The translations under genes and the position numbers were made by a program. Positions 8,617 through 17,310 of a stretch of DNA of 64,000 bases are shown here, in pieces. Source of the stretch: Singulisphaera acidiphila DSM 18658 (GTDB taxonomy: Bacteria; Planctomycetota; Planctomycetia; Isosphaerales; Isosphaeraceae); the NCBI RefSeq assembly GCF_000242455.2, contig NC_019892.1, positions 6,396,744 through 6,460,743 on the forward strand, read 5' to 3'. Every line of letters starts with the position of its first letter. Within the stretch, counting starts at the first letter, position 1. The notes beneath the pieces are model-generated. The model saw only the letters and a program-made list of their open reading frames with translations, searched no databases and had not been told where the DNA came from.

Positions 8617-11109
8617 TCACTTGGGCGTCGCCTGTGCGGCCCCTGGAGTCGCTGGGGCTGCTGTGGCCGGCGCTGCTGCGGCTGCCGCTCCCTGGATCAT
8701 CGCCTTCTGCACTTCCTGCGACTGCTTGAGCGACTCCTTCTCGATCTCCTTTTCTCGCTCGGCGGTGATCATCGTCTTGTTCGTCTCAGCCTCCTGGAGC
8801 GCCTTGCTGAGTTCTTGCAACTTGGCCGTCCGCTCTTCCGGGGTTTTGGGCACATCCTCGGACTTCGGTTCCTGCCAGACGAACTGGAGGAGGAAGTCGG
8901 TTCGCGTGTGCTTGACGAGCTTTTTGGCCTCTTTCGCCGCCAAACCGCCTCCCATCCCCGGCATCATCCCCGGCATCATTCCTGGCATCATGCCGGACAT
9001 CATCCCTTCACTGCCCATACCCATGCCCATGCCCGAGCCCGTGTCCATTCCGGGCATCATCCCCGGCATCATTCCGGACATCATGCCTCCCTCGCCCCCT
9101 TCAGTGGCGACGACGGCGGGCTTGGCACGGTCGAGAATCGGGATGGTCGTGCTGGCCAGACCGTTGGTCATGCTCGCCTTTTCGTTGGTCCATTCCTGAT
9201 CTTGCAAGGCCCAGGCGAGAGTGGGGTGGTGGATCCCATAGAGCCGCAGGTCGGGGGCATTCAGCTTCGGAAGGATTTTCTTGATGATGAACTGATACGG
9301 ACCGAAATCGGTACGGAGCGGGCTCGTTTCAGGAATCGACCGTTCCTTGGGGTTCAGCGGGTTGGGGTTGTAATGGTGGCCGATGACCTGGATGACCCAG
9401 CCCGCGCCAGTGGGGGGCTTGGTGCGATCGAGCTGGTGCATCATGTCCTTGCCGATCTGGGTCAGCCCCTTGGGGGCAGGAGCATTGAACCATTCGGTAT
9501 CAAGGTCCTCGCGCCAGGCCGGCTTGATGGCGTCGATATGGACCCGAAGCCGATCGAGCCGGAGCTGGTCGGCCGGCTTGTTGGGATCGAGCTTGTAGTC
9601 CCGAACCGGGTCGGGCAGGTGATCGTTGAGGATCTTGAGGAAGTCGGGCCACTTGGCGCGATCGGTCGTACCGGCGACCAGCTTATCGCCCTCGTCGAAC
9701 TTGGCCTTCCACTCGGATTTGGCCGCCTCGAAATCGGAAGCGAAGCCGGAACCCTTGGTGGTCGTGCTCTTGGCCTGAGCGACGGCGTCATTGAACGGCT
9801 GGGTGTTGACCTTGGCCAGGACTCGGTAGTCGCCCAGGAACAGGGCTGAGAAACCAAGCATCAGCAGGGCCGATGCGGCCAGGGCCCACGGCTTCTTGGC
9901 CCGGATGATGCGGACCTGCTCGATTTCGGGGGGGAGCAGGTTTGTGCGGAGCGGGCTTTTGCTCAGTCCCTGGAGCGCCAGGCCGTAGACGACGCCGAAC
10001 GAGGGCAAGTTTTCCTGGAACTGAGGTGAGGTCTTGACGTCGTCGCCGGCCAGGCGGATGAACGTCTCCAGCTTCTCGACCTCGTGGCTCAGGTTCTGCT
10101 GAAGGAACTTCTGAAGCCCGGGGAGCTTGAACCCGTTGCCCAGGCCGACCACCTTGGAGATCTTGGCGTTCCGGTTGACGCTGCCGTAGAAGCCGATCGA
10201 GCGGTTGATCTCGCTGGCGAAGTCGTTGAACACGCCGCGCATGGCCGTGAAGATCGAGCGCGGGTCGGGGGCCTTGGTGGCGTTTCGCTTGAGGTGCTCG
10301 GCCTTGGCGAAAGTAAGCTTCAGCTCCTTGGTCAGAGCGCGAGTGAAGTGGTTGCCGCCGATCGGCACGTTTCGCTGCCAGATGCGGACTCCGTCGGTGA
10401 TGATCAGGTCGGTGTTATCCGCACCGATGTCGATCAGAACGATCGACCCCTTCTCACCGCCTGACTTGGTCGGTGGCTTGGCTTCGGCCGCCTCCGCTTC
10501 GGCGGCCTCAGCCTCGGCCGCCGGTTCCGCGCCAGGGAAGGCGGGGGGAGGCCCCTCCTTGATCTGGTCGAACGTGATGTAGTTGTACAGTGCGATCGGA
10601 CCCATCTGGACGATGTCCACCTCGATTCCGCAGACGCGGAACGGCAGAATTGCCCGATTGATCTGGTCACGCTTCATGGCGAAGAGGCCGACTTCAGCCA
10701 TCGTGAAGTCTTCGTCGGAATCCCCATCGTCATCACCGATCTGCTGGTAGGCCCAGACGACCTCTTCCAGCGCGAACGGAATCTGCTGGCGGGCCTCGAA
10801 CTTGACGATGTCGGGGATCCGCTTCTTCTCGACCGGCGGGAGTTTGATGAATTTGACCAACCCGGCCTGACCAGGCACGGAGATGGCCACCTTACAACCC
10901 TTCAAATCGTTGCGTTCGAGGAACGTCTCGAGAGCCTCGCGAACCAGCTGATCGGGATCGGCGTCAGGCTGGCTAAGGATCTTGGGATATTCCACGTAAT
11001 CGAAGGCTTCGGCCACCACATGATCGGGCGTTTCGCCCGGCACCAGCTTTAGGGCTTTCAGTGCGGCCTGGCCAACGTCGAGCGCCCAGACGGCCTGGAT
11101 CTTCGCCAT
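8617..11109 (-). CDS. PilM-like pilus assembly ATPase-fold protein with fused transmembrane/periplasmic region
   Basis: 830 residues from the ATG at 11109 (AGGAG 9 bases upstream); an upstream extension in the same frame is unlikely. Residues 1-380 are a PilM/SHS2-FtsA actin-like domain: WALDVGQAALKALKL nucleotide-fold start, VKFEARQQIPF motif typical of PilM, and a second phosphate motif IDIGADNTDLII. An Ala/Glu-rich insert (AEAEAAEAEAAEA) splits this domain. A membrane helix at about 403-422 (WALAASALLMLGFSALFLG) and a periplasmic region follow, then a GMMPGMM-type Met tract (about 674-720), a charged helix and an Ala/Pro tail. Canonical PilM is about 350 residues and cytoplasmic, so this looks like a PilM-PilN-type fusion. 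It heads the operon leading to the secretin and may couple cytoplasmic motor components to the periplasmic complex. Confidence 0.85.
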   Translation of the reverse strand: MAKIQAVWALDVGQAALKALKLVPGETPDHVVAEAFDYVEYPKILSQPDADPDQLVREALETFLERNDLKGCKVAISVPGQAGLVKFIKLPPVEKKRIPDIVKFEARQQIPFALEEVVWAYQQIGDDDGDSDEDFTMAEVGLFAMKRDQINRAILPFRVCGIEVDIVQMGPIALYNYITFDQIKEGPPPAFPGAEPAAEAEAAEAEAAEAKPPTKSGGEKGSIVLIDIGADNTDLIITDGVRIWQRNVPIGGNHFTRALTKELKLTFAKAEHLKRNATKAPDPRSIFTAMRGVFNDFASEINRSIGFYGSVNRNAKISKVVGLGNGFKLPGLQKFLQQNLSHEVEKLETFIRLAGDDVKTSPQFQENLPSFGVVYGLALQGLSKSPLRTNLLPPEIEQVRIIRAKKPWALAASALLMLGFSALFLGDYRVLAKVNTQPFNDAVAQAKSTTTKGSGFASDFEAAKSEWKAKFDEGDKLVAGTTDRAKWPDFLKILNDHLPDPVRDYKLDPNKPADQLRLDRLRVHIDAIKPAWREDLDTEWFNAPAPKGLTQIGKDMMHQLDRTKPPTGAGWVIQVIGHHYNPNPLNPKERSIPETSPLRTDFGPYQFIIKKILPKLNAPDLRLYGIHHPTLAWALQDQEWTNEKASMTNGLASTTIPILDRAKPAVVATEGGEGGMMSGMMPGMMPGMDTGSGMGMGMGSEGMMSGMMPGMMPGMMPGMGGGLAAKEAKKLVKHTRTDFLLQFVWQEPKSEDVPKTPEERTAKLQELSKALQEAETNKTMITAEREKEIEKESLKQSQEVQKAMIQGAAAAAAPATAAPATPGAAQATPK

Positions 11110-11630
11110 GCGGTCAGTCTCCTGTCGCGCGCCCCGGGGGGCCCTATCGCAAGTTGTTTTGATTCGGTAGTGGTGCAAACTCAGAATCCCGACCAGAAAA
11201 GGTCGGGAGCGGCCGTGCCATGTACGTCGAGCCCGCTTCCTTCAAAAAAGGCCTCACGCTAGCACAGGGGTGAACCCAGCGTCAACGCGATGCGAAAACG
11301 TCCGTTCCGATTTCAATCGAACGGCGTAAGGTCTGAAGGTCGACCGGGATCGGCGAGGCGTCCGTCAGGTGGCGACTCCAGAGAAATTGGACGCCTACCG
11401 TGGCGGATAGTTCCCAAAGCTTGGAAATTGACCGGGGCCGGGCCGAGGGCCGGAACCTTGACCGGTTCGCTTCTTTCGCTCGGATCGCTGTAGTTTAACA
11501 TACGATGGAGCGCGCGGCGAAGTTCGCGCCTGACGGGCTCTCATAGGGAAAGCCCGGGGCGCGATTGGTTCTCGAAATCTGTCGGAGCCGTTCGGGAGAA
11601 CGGCCCCCAAAAAATTTCTGGCGGGTTCGA
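11110..11630. other. 521-base intergenic region upstream of the pilus operon
   Basis: Holds the predicted promoter at 11256-11285 and a 7-bp hairpin (11188-11207, loop AGAAAA) in the leader without a T-run. Another 7-bp hairpin (GCCGTTC/GAACGGC) near 11587 follows the stop of the upstream gene, but its T-rich stretch is on the wrong side for a terminator of that gene. Short ORFs here are Pro/Arg-rich and lack coding character. Confidence 0.5.
11256..11285 (-). promoter_or_regulatory. Predicted sigma-70-type promoter of the pilus operon
   Basis: TTGACG (11285-11280), 18-base spacer, TAGCGT (11261-11256) preceded by TGTGC, on the minus strand upstream of the PilM-like gene. The predicted leader is about 140 bases and contains the CCCGACC/GGTCGGG hairpin at 11188-11207. 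Motif match only. Confidence 0.4.
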
Positions 11631-14600
11631 TTACCGTCTTACAGGGCTGCGCCGAACCCCTCGCTTGCCGGCTGCAGTGGCGGGGGCAGGAGCACCCGTG
11701 GCGGGGGCGGCCGGTTTCGAGCCGGGGATCGTCCGTTTGACAGGATTGTCGGCATACTGGTCGAGAGGGCCGGGGGCTGATCCTTCGACCGTCTCGACCT
11801 TGAGATCGTCGAAGTAGGCCTCGCCGAATCCGGCCAATCCCAGGGTCACGGTCATCACGCCATCGGCTGGGACTCGGCGGAAGAGGACCACCTTCGAGAA
11901 CTTGGGGATCGAGCCGGCATTACGGAACTGCAAGGCTTCTCCGCCGATCGAGTCGGTGATGATGAGCCCTCCCTGCCCCGCAGCGGAGGGGTTCATCTTC
12001 TGGACGAGTACCGAGATTCGCAGGAACTGGCCGGCCGTGACACGGATCGGTGGGGTTTGGATGGCTGCGGCGGGGAAGTCGAAGAACGGGGCGAACGAGT
12101 CGAGCTGCCGCTTGTCAGTCGGCTCGACGCTCATTTTCAGGAATCGCTGTCCCGGTTCATCCTCGCTGGCCACTGACAAGATTTTTGAGGTGATCCCGTC
12201 AATTTGGTAGCTCTGGTTGATCCAGCCTGCCGACTCGAGTGTGGCGTGGTTGTCAAACGACCCCCCCTTCACGAGGTTGGCACCAAAGGAGCGGGCCATC
12301 CAGTCGAGCCAGATATAGTGTTGTGGCAGGGTGTAATAACTGACCAGGGGCGGGCTGGCCAACGGCATCAGCAGCATCGGCGTCCGGTTCCTGGCGGCCT
12401 CCTGCTCTGCCTTGAGCTCATCCACGGTCATACGCCCCCGGCGGGTCGGAGCGGGCTTGGGCGGTTCGGGGGCGACCAGCTTGGACATCTCGCCATAGGC
12501 CTTCGACCATTGGGCGAACATCAGGTGGCGGAGCGTACGACCCGCCCGTCTGGCTTCGGACCAGGCCAGGGGGTAATCCATCCGCTCGAAGTTTTCCTGG
12601 GCCGTCTTGATCATGGAGTCGGCCAGCTTCAGGAGCTTTTCTTCTTCGTTCGGGGGACGGGCACCCACGGGCAGTCGCGGAATCTTTGGGTCGTTCGGGT
12701 TGTAGAGCGTATGGCCGTCGGCGATCAGCCGGTTGGTCGTCTCTTCGACCAAGCGGAGCTGAATTCGTGCCTGTTCGATCGCGAGTTGGCAGGCACGGGG
12801 ACGGACTCCGCTGATGGCGTTGAGGAGTCGATCGGCCATTCCGTGGTCGGTCGTCACCAGGATCAGGCTGGTCAGGCCGAAATCGGGCAAGGTGATCCGA
12901 ACACCCCCCGGCACGCGCTGACGCATGTCGATCGCCTTCACATCACCTGGGCTGATTTCGAAAGCCTGGGCCGACTCGGGGGCCTGGATGGTGATGTTGA
13001 GGTTGTGCTTGGCCATCTGGGAAGGTTGAAACTGAGCGCCACCGGCGAAGTCGGTGACCAAGAGGAGGGTTCCCTTGTGGTCGAGCGTGCCGATCCCTGC
13101 CGCCTTGATGCTCGGGTGGGGCCTCATCTCTTTGGTCTTTACGACCTTCAAGGTGGGCGAGCTTCCCAGAGGAGGGAGGATGGGAGGATCGGGGTCGAAG
13201 GTGTCGTAGAGCGGAATCGAACCCTTGGCGTTGGCCAGGATCGACTCGCAGAGGTCGATCTCCATGTTGAGAAAGGCCATCTCGATCAGGGTCGCTCGTC
13301 CTTCATCGGTGGTCAGCCCGGCATCGCCCCGAAAGCCGATGCCTCGGTAGCCGGCCGCGAGGGCGAGGTAGGTGAACAGGCGGAGTTGCTCCGGCTGCAC
13401 GCGCGGCGTGCCCCAGGAGGGGGGTTGATCTCGCCCCCAGATCGAAGCCTGGACGGAGAGGGGGGGAGAGGCCGGGAGCCAGGCAAAGAAGAGACCGTCC
13501 GGGTTATCCAGGGCCGTCAGGTCTCTCCGCTGCTTCAAGAACCTGTAGGTATCGATCGGCTCTTGAGCGGATCCCCAGGCATTGGGGCTGATCGTCATGA
13601 TCGAGAGCCGCTTTGGACCGTTGGCAAAGAGGGGCAACTCGCCATCGACCCCGGCTGTCGTCAGGTGAGAGACGTCCTGGGGAAGTCCCCGGAGGGCGGC
13701 CCCCGCGGCCCTGATCCGCTCGAGCTCCAGCTTCCGTGCCTCGGGATCGATGGCGCGGCCCAGGTGGTTCCCCAGATTCCAGAACGCGACTTGGTCGCGG
13801 AACGGAGAGTTGTTGGCGGCGGCGAACATCCGGTCGGGCTCGATCGGTTTCCCTTCGAGGGTGGCGTCGAGGTCGAGCATCAACTGCAGGCCCCACTTCA
13901 ACGCTTCCTTGATCCGGTCGGGCTCAGCGTCAACCTTCTCGGCGAGCACGTCGAACCCATGATGGCTGATCTGGGCCACATCGGCATCAGGCGCGCTGAT
14001 CGCCGTGACGAACCAGTCGTAATCACGATTGTCGGGACCGCGACGCAGGAGTTTATTCATGCCGTCGAGCTTGACGCGGGCCGTGCTCGATGACGTGGAT
14101 TTCGGTGTCTCCGGATTCGAGGCCGGCGCGGGTAAGGAGGGGCTTGGGGCCTCGGGTTTGCTGAACGCGGCCAGCGCTTCCGGGGAGACGGGCGAGATCT
14201 CCAGGTCGTCGAGGAAGACCTCGGTTTCCCCCTCGCCTCCGAAGAGATTCACGACCACGCGCTCGAGGTAGGCCCCCTGGACGTCCACGGGGCGACGTGT
14301 CGCCGCCCGGAGCACCCGCGCTTGCCGCTCGATCGACGGGCTCAGGCCTGTCAGTTCGATCCGCTGCCAGCGATCGTTATTCTCGTAACCGGTCCCTGGG
14401 ATCATCACGAAGGAGGGCTGACCCGTATTCGGGTCGATGTCCTTCGGCAAGACCACCCGGCCATAGAGCCGGACACCGACCCGGTTGGATCGGACGAACA
14501 GCTCCACCTTCAAGTTCTCTCTGACGACGACCTGGGGGAGCGGATAGCTATAGAAGAACGAGCTGCCAACCCCGGCGGTGAAATGGAACCGCTCCGAGGT

Positions 14601-14810
14601 CTGGCCCGAGTGCGCCGCGCGATTGGATCGCTCATGCTCTTGGAGATTGATCGTGGCGTCGGTCTGCTCCTGACGCCAGACCGGCCGTGGCGTTTCAAAT
14701 CCGTCACGGATCTTCTCTTCTGGCTCATCCGCGCCTTGAAGCCAGGCCGCCGAGACCGAGACCAAGGCGGTCGATACCAGCAGGACGACCCTCGTTCGAC
14801 GGAAAATCAT
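11631..14810 (-). CDS. Large exported protein with beta-sandwich ends and a barrel-like centre
   Basis: 1,059 residues from the ATG at 14810, which has GGAGGT 7 bases upstream; an ATG 15 bases further up is less well placed. Family not recognised. A signal peptide (MIFRRTRVVLLVSTALVSVS, cleavage near AWLQGA) sends it out of the cytoplasm. Residues about 30-215 look like a jelly-roll/carbohydrate-binding beta-sandwich ending in EVFLDDLEISPV. Residues about 250-560 contain alternating strand/helix segments (LQLMLDLD, VAFWNLGNHLG, GLFFAWLPAS, TYLALAAGYRGIGFRGDAG) suggestive of a (beta/alpha)8 glycoside-hydrolase-like fold. Residues about 860-1030 look like a second beta-sandwich ending in EAYFDDLKVETVEG. 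The tail is Ala/Pro- then Arg-rich. Catalytic acids cannot be named. Apparently monocistronic. A polysaccharide-related role is only an inference. Confidence 0.75.
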   Translation of the reverse strand: MIFRRTRVVLLVSTALVSVSAAWLQGADEPEEKIRDGFETPRPVWRQEQTDATINLQEHERSNRAAHSGQTSERFHFTAGVGSSFFYSYPLPQVVVRENLKVELFVRSNRVGVRLYGRVVLPKDIDPNTGQPSFVMIPGTGYENNDRWQRIELTGLSPSIERQARVLRAATRRPVDVQGAYLERVVVNLFGGEGETEVFLDDLEISPVSPEALAAFSKPEAPSPSLPAPASNPETPKSTSSSTARVKLDGMNKLLRRGPDNRDYDWFVTAISAPDADVAQISHHGFDVLAEKVDAEPDRIKEALKWGLQLMLDLDATLEGKPIEPDRMFAAANNSPFRDQVAFWNLGNHLGRAIDPEARKLELERIRAAGAALRGLPQDVSHLTTAGVDGELPLFANGPKRLSIMTISPNAWGSAQEPIDTYRFLKQRRDLTALDNPDGLFFAWLPASPPLSVQASIWGRDQPPSWGTPRVQPEQLRLFTYLALAAGYRGIGFRGDAGLTTDEGRATLIEMAFLNMEIDLCESILANAKGSIPLYDTFDPDPPILPPLGSSPTLKVVKTKEMRPHPSIKAAGIGTLDHKGTLLLVTDFAGGAQFQPSQMAKHNLNITIQAPESAQAFEISPGDVKAIDMRQRVPGGVRITLPDFGLTSLILVTTDHGMADRLLNAISGVRPRACQLAIEQARIQLRLVEETTNRLIADGHTLYNPNDPKIPRLPVGARPPNEEEKLLKLADSMIKTAQENFERMDYPLAWSEARRAGRTLRHLMFAQWSKAYGEMSKLVAPEPPKPAPTRRGRMTVDELKAEQEAARNRTPMLLMPLASPPLVSYYTLPQHYIWLDWMARSFGANLVKGGSFDNHATLESAGWINQSYQIDGITSKILSVASEDEPGQRFLKMSVEPTDKRQLDSFAPFFDFPAAAIQTPPIRVTAGQFLRISVLVQKMNPSAAGQGGLIITDSIGGEALQFRNAGSIPKFSKVVLFRRVPADGVMTVTLGLAGFGEAYFDDLKVETVEGSAPGPLDQYADNPVKRTIPGSKPAAPATGAPAPATAAGKRGVRRSPVRR

Positions 14811-14860
14811 CGCCGTGACCTCCATGTCTCAGCTTCCAACCGGCGCAAACCAGTCCGTTC

Positions 14861-14910
14861 CTAGACTTGGACGCCAAAACCTATCCTAGAGTTGGACGCC
14901 TGATCCTATC
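14861..14910. repeat. Two tandem 25-bp direct repeats upstream of the large exported protein gene
   Basis: Units 14861-14885 and 14886-14910 share CTAGANTTGGACGCC then CCTATC, with 21 of 25 bases alike. An inverted copy of the core GACTTGGAC occurs as GTCCAAGTC at 14965-14973. The group lies in the 269-base gap between divergent genes and could be an operator array; no regulator is known. Confidence 0.6.
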
Positions 14911-15079
14911 GGTATCGCCCCAAGCCGGGAAGATCAATGCGTTGGGTCAGATGGGCTGCCCGCTGTCCAAGTCTTCGCAGATGTTAAACCTCGCTTAAAT
15001 CGCCAAATTCCGACGATCGGCAGGCTTTAACCAAAACGGCGTGGTAAGTTTGGGTAGCACCTTTGATTGAGGAACTTCG

Positions 15080-15367
15080 ATGACCGACCTATCGACAAGC
15101 TCCGCTCAGCCGTCGAGCGACCTTTTGCCGAGCGAACTCGTGCAATTGCGTGATCTGGTTCAAGCCCAACCGGCAGGCGTCCGCGCTGAGTTGGAGCCGC
15201 TCCTGGACGATGTCCTGGAACATGCTCTCTTTCGCGGCCGCGTTCTCTCGGTCGCCCGTGACGCCCTGGAGCGTCTGAGGCTCGATCTCAACATGGCCCT
15301 GTTCGACCTCGACGCGACCCGTCGCGAGCGTGAAGCGCTCCGCGACTTACTCGGCGAGCGGAACTGA
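15080..15367 (+). CDS. Small hypothetical helical protein
   Basis: 95 residues, family not recognised. Codon use matches neighbouring genes and TGAGGA lies 8 bases before the ATG. The sequence is Leu/Asp/Arg-rich and almost fully helical after about residue 20 (LVQLRDLVQAQ, ALERLRLDLNMALFDLDATR), with a possible coiled coil at 60-92. No signal peptide, Cys or membrane helix. It is divergent from the large exported-protein gene and convergent with the M28 peptidase gene. Real gene judged from codon pattern and composition. Confidence 0.6.
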   Translation: MTDLSTSSAQPSSDLLPSELVQLRDLVQAQPAGVRAELEPLLDDVLEHALFRGRVLSVARDALERLRLDLNMALFDLDATRREREALRDLLGERN

Positions 15368-15488
15368 ATCAGGCACTCACTTCGATCAACGCGGCCAGGG
15401 ATGGCCGACAGCTTTCCCTGGGGACCTCACCCGCTCATGTCGAGAGAGTTCCCCCACGCTCCTCATGAGGGATCGGCTCATCCACCGG

Positions 15489-16511
15489 CTAGCGTCCGCG
15501 CGTTCGGGGCTGGGAGAGCCAGGCGGTGACCACCCGGCCCACTTCGGCCATGCTGTCGCCCGAGCAGTTCTTGGGCAGGTCTTGCGAGGTGTGCCAGTAT
15601 GGATAGTCGAAGTCGATCAGGTCGATCGTGGGAATCCCGCCGTTATTGAGCGGTAAGTGATCGTCCATGACGGCTCGGCCGATCCGATTGTGGAACGCGG
15701 TGGCCTTCAACTGCCGCGCGACGGCCCAGACCTCCTTGACGAGCTTTGGGGCGAGATTGAGGCTGTGCGGCTCCTGCTGGATCTTCAAGTTCTTGCCGCC
15801 GACCATGTCGAGCACGAGACCGGCTTCGTAGTTGAAGTCGGCATGTCGGCCATCGACGCCTTCGACATAGACACGCGCGAACTCCTTGGAACCGAGGAAG
15901 TACTCGCCGTCCCGGCCATAAACCAATTCCTCACCATCGAAGAGGACGAGGTCGATCCCCCAGGACGTGGGCAAGGTCTTCAAATGGTGGGCCATCTCCA
16001 TTAAGAGCGCAACGCCCGAGGCGCCATCGTTCGCGCCAATGAATGGAATCGACCGCAGCTCTGGGTTTCGCTCCTCGTCAGGGAAGGGGCGGGTATCGTA
16101 ATGGGCGCCGATGACCACACGCTCTTTCCGCTCGGGATGCCATGAGCCAACCAGGTTGACCATGGCGACCTGCTTGTCGCTTCTCGGGTCCTGGCCAGTG
16201 AACGGCTGCTCTGTGACCTTCGCGCCCATCTTTTGGAAGTGGGCCGAGACCAGGGCTCGCTGCTTGGCGTTGGCGGCCGAACCGGCCGGTCGCGGGCCGA
16301 TCTCGCAGATTTGGGTGAGGTATTTGAACGCCCGGTTGCCGTCAATCGGGGCGGGGACGGGCATCGGGGCGGCGTCGGCCGAGCTGGGGCGGATCCGCTG
16401 GGATAATGGGAGGGCAACGGCGAAAACCAGGCCGATCAGAACCAGGAGCGCGAGAGGTGCGGTAAGGATCGGCATGGGAAGCCATCGTAAGAACAGAGGG
16501 GTGCGCCGCAT
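15489..16511 (-). CDS. M28-family zinc peptidase / glutaminyl-cyclase-like protein
   Basis: 340 residues from the ATG at 16511 (AGGAG 9 bases upstream). N-terminal membrane anchor or signal (about residues 11-34), then an M28 fold. Motifs: IGAHYDTRP (H137, D139), GANDGASGVA (D162), LFDGEE (E194/E195), LDMVGG (D235) and DFDYPYWHTSQD (H307). The set D162, E195 and H307 and the final YWHT pattern fit glutaminyl-peptide cyclotransferases, which bind one zinc; true M28 aminopeptidases bind two, and H137/D139 keep that option open. It acts outside the cytoplasm, either on N-terminal Gln or as an aminopeptidase. It follows the maf gene by 56 bases on the same strand, so the two probably form an operon. 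Confidence 0.85.
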   Translation of the reverse strand: MRRTPLFLRWLPMPILTAPLALLVLIGLVFAVALPLSQRIRPSSADAAPMPVPAPIDGNRAFKYLTQICEIGPRPAGSAANAKQRALVSAHFQKMGAKVTEQPFTGQDPRSDKQVAMVNLVGSWHPERKERVVIGAHYDTRPFPDEERNPELRSIPFIGANDGASGVALLMEMAHHLKTLPTSWGIDLVLFDGEELVYGRDGEYFLGSKEFARVYVEGVDGRHADFNYEAGLVLDMVGGKNLKIQQEPHSLNLAPKLVKEVWAVARQLKATAFHNRIGRAVMDDHLPLNNGGIPTIDLIDFDYPYWHTSQDLPKNCSGDSMAEVGRVVTAWLSQPRTRGR

Positions 16512-16567
16512 CGGCTCGACTCCTGGAGGGAAACGGGTGGCTGCCCCATCATCATACGGGGTCAACC

Positions 16568-17152
16568 TTAGCGTGTCAGGTTCGGAAAGTTTTGCAGCAG
16601 GGCGGTGAGCCGTTCCATCGGCAAGCCGACGACGTTCGTGAAACTTCCTCGGGCGACCGAGACGAACGGGTCACTGTCCTGGACGCCATACGCCCCTGCC
16701 TTGCCTGCCCATCGGTTCGAGTCGAGGAAGGCATGCCGCTCGGCGTTGTCGAGCACCCGGAATCGGACCACGCTGATCTCGACCGCGCCCACCCACTCGT
16801 CGCGCTCCGCACGATAGAGGCAGATCCCCGTAAGGACCTTGGTGTCACGTCCTTCCTGAAGCCGGATCATTCGCTCGGCGTCGGCCCGGTCCTCCGGCTT
16901 GTTGAGGATCTCCCCTTCGACCGCGCAGGCCGTGTCGGCCGCCAGCACGAGTCCGTTACCCCGTCGCCGGGCTACGGCCGATGCTTTCCGCCAGGCGAGC
17001 AGGGCCACGTAGTCGACCGCGAGCGTGCCGGGCGTCGGCTCCGGTTCGTCGATGTCCGACGGGTCGACTTCAATGGTGTAGCCGGCCTCGGTCAGGAGTT
17101 GCTTTCGCCGGGGCGACGCACTGGCCAAAATCAAAGGGACGCTCGTAGGCAT
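16568..17152 (-). CDS. maf: Maf-like nucleoside triphosphate pyrophosphatase
   Basis: 194 residues, the usual length. Maf proteins hydrolyse non-canonical or modified nucleoside triphosphates (dTTP/UTP or m7GTP, by subfamily) to the monophosphate. Visible motifs: LILASASPRRKQLL (residues 7-20), the ADTACA segment with the catalytic Asp, LNKPED, and GKAGAYGVQD followed by GSFTNVVGLP. The AGAYGVQ form resembles the dTTP/UTP-acting YhdE group. Its start at 17152 is divergent from the large lipoprotein gene, with about 160 bases between them; it is probably co-transcribed with the M28 gene downstream. Confidence 0.93.
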   Translation of the reverse strand: MPTSVPLILASASPRRKQLLTEAGYTIEVDPSDIDEPEPTPGTLAVDYVALLAWRKASAVARRRGNGLVLAADTACAVEGEILNKPEDRADAERMIRLQEGRDTKVLTGICLYRAERDEWVGAVEISVVRFRVLDNAERHAFLDSNRWAGKAGAYGVQDSDPFVSVARGSFTNVVGLPMERLTALLQNFPNLTR

Positions 17153-17310
17153 AGGCGCGGCGACTCAAGAGGACCAGCTTTGTTCTTGGGACGATTGCCC
17201 GGCCGAACCCGGTGCGTTGGCGATCCTATCGCCGGTGGACCCTTGCTAACAAGCGAGAAAGAGACGACTTTCTGAAGTCGGTTCGTGTTCGCCGGCTGAG
17301 GAGTTCCGCG

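Noticed and set aside
12204..14093. 629-codon plus-strand ORF
   Set aside because: Antisense of the large exported protein, rich in Gly/Arg/Asp as expected for a shadow frame.
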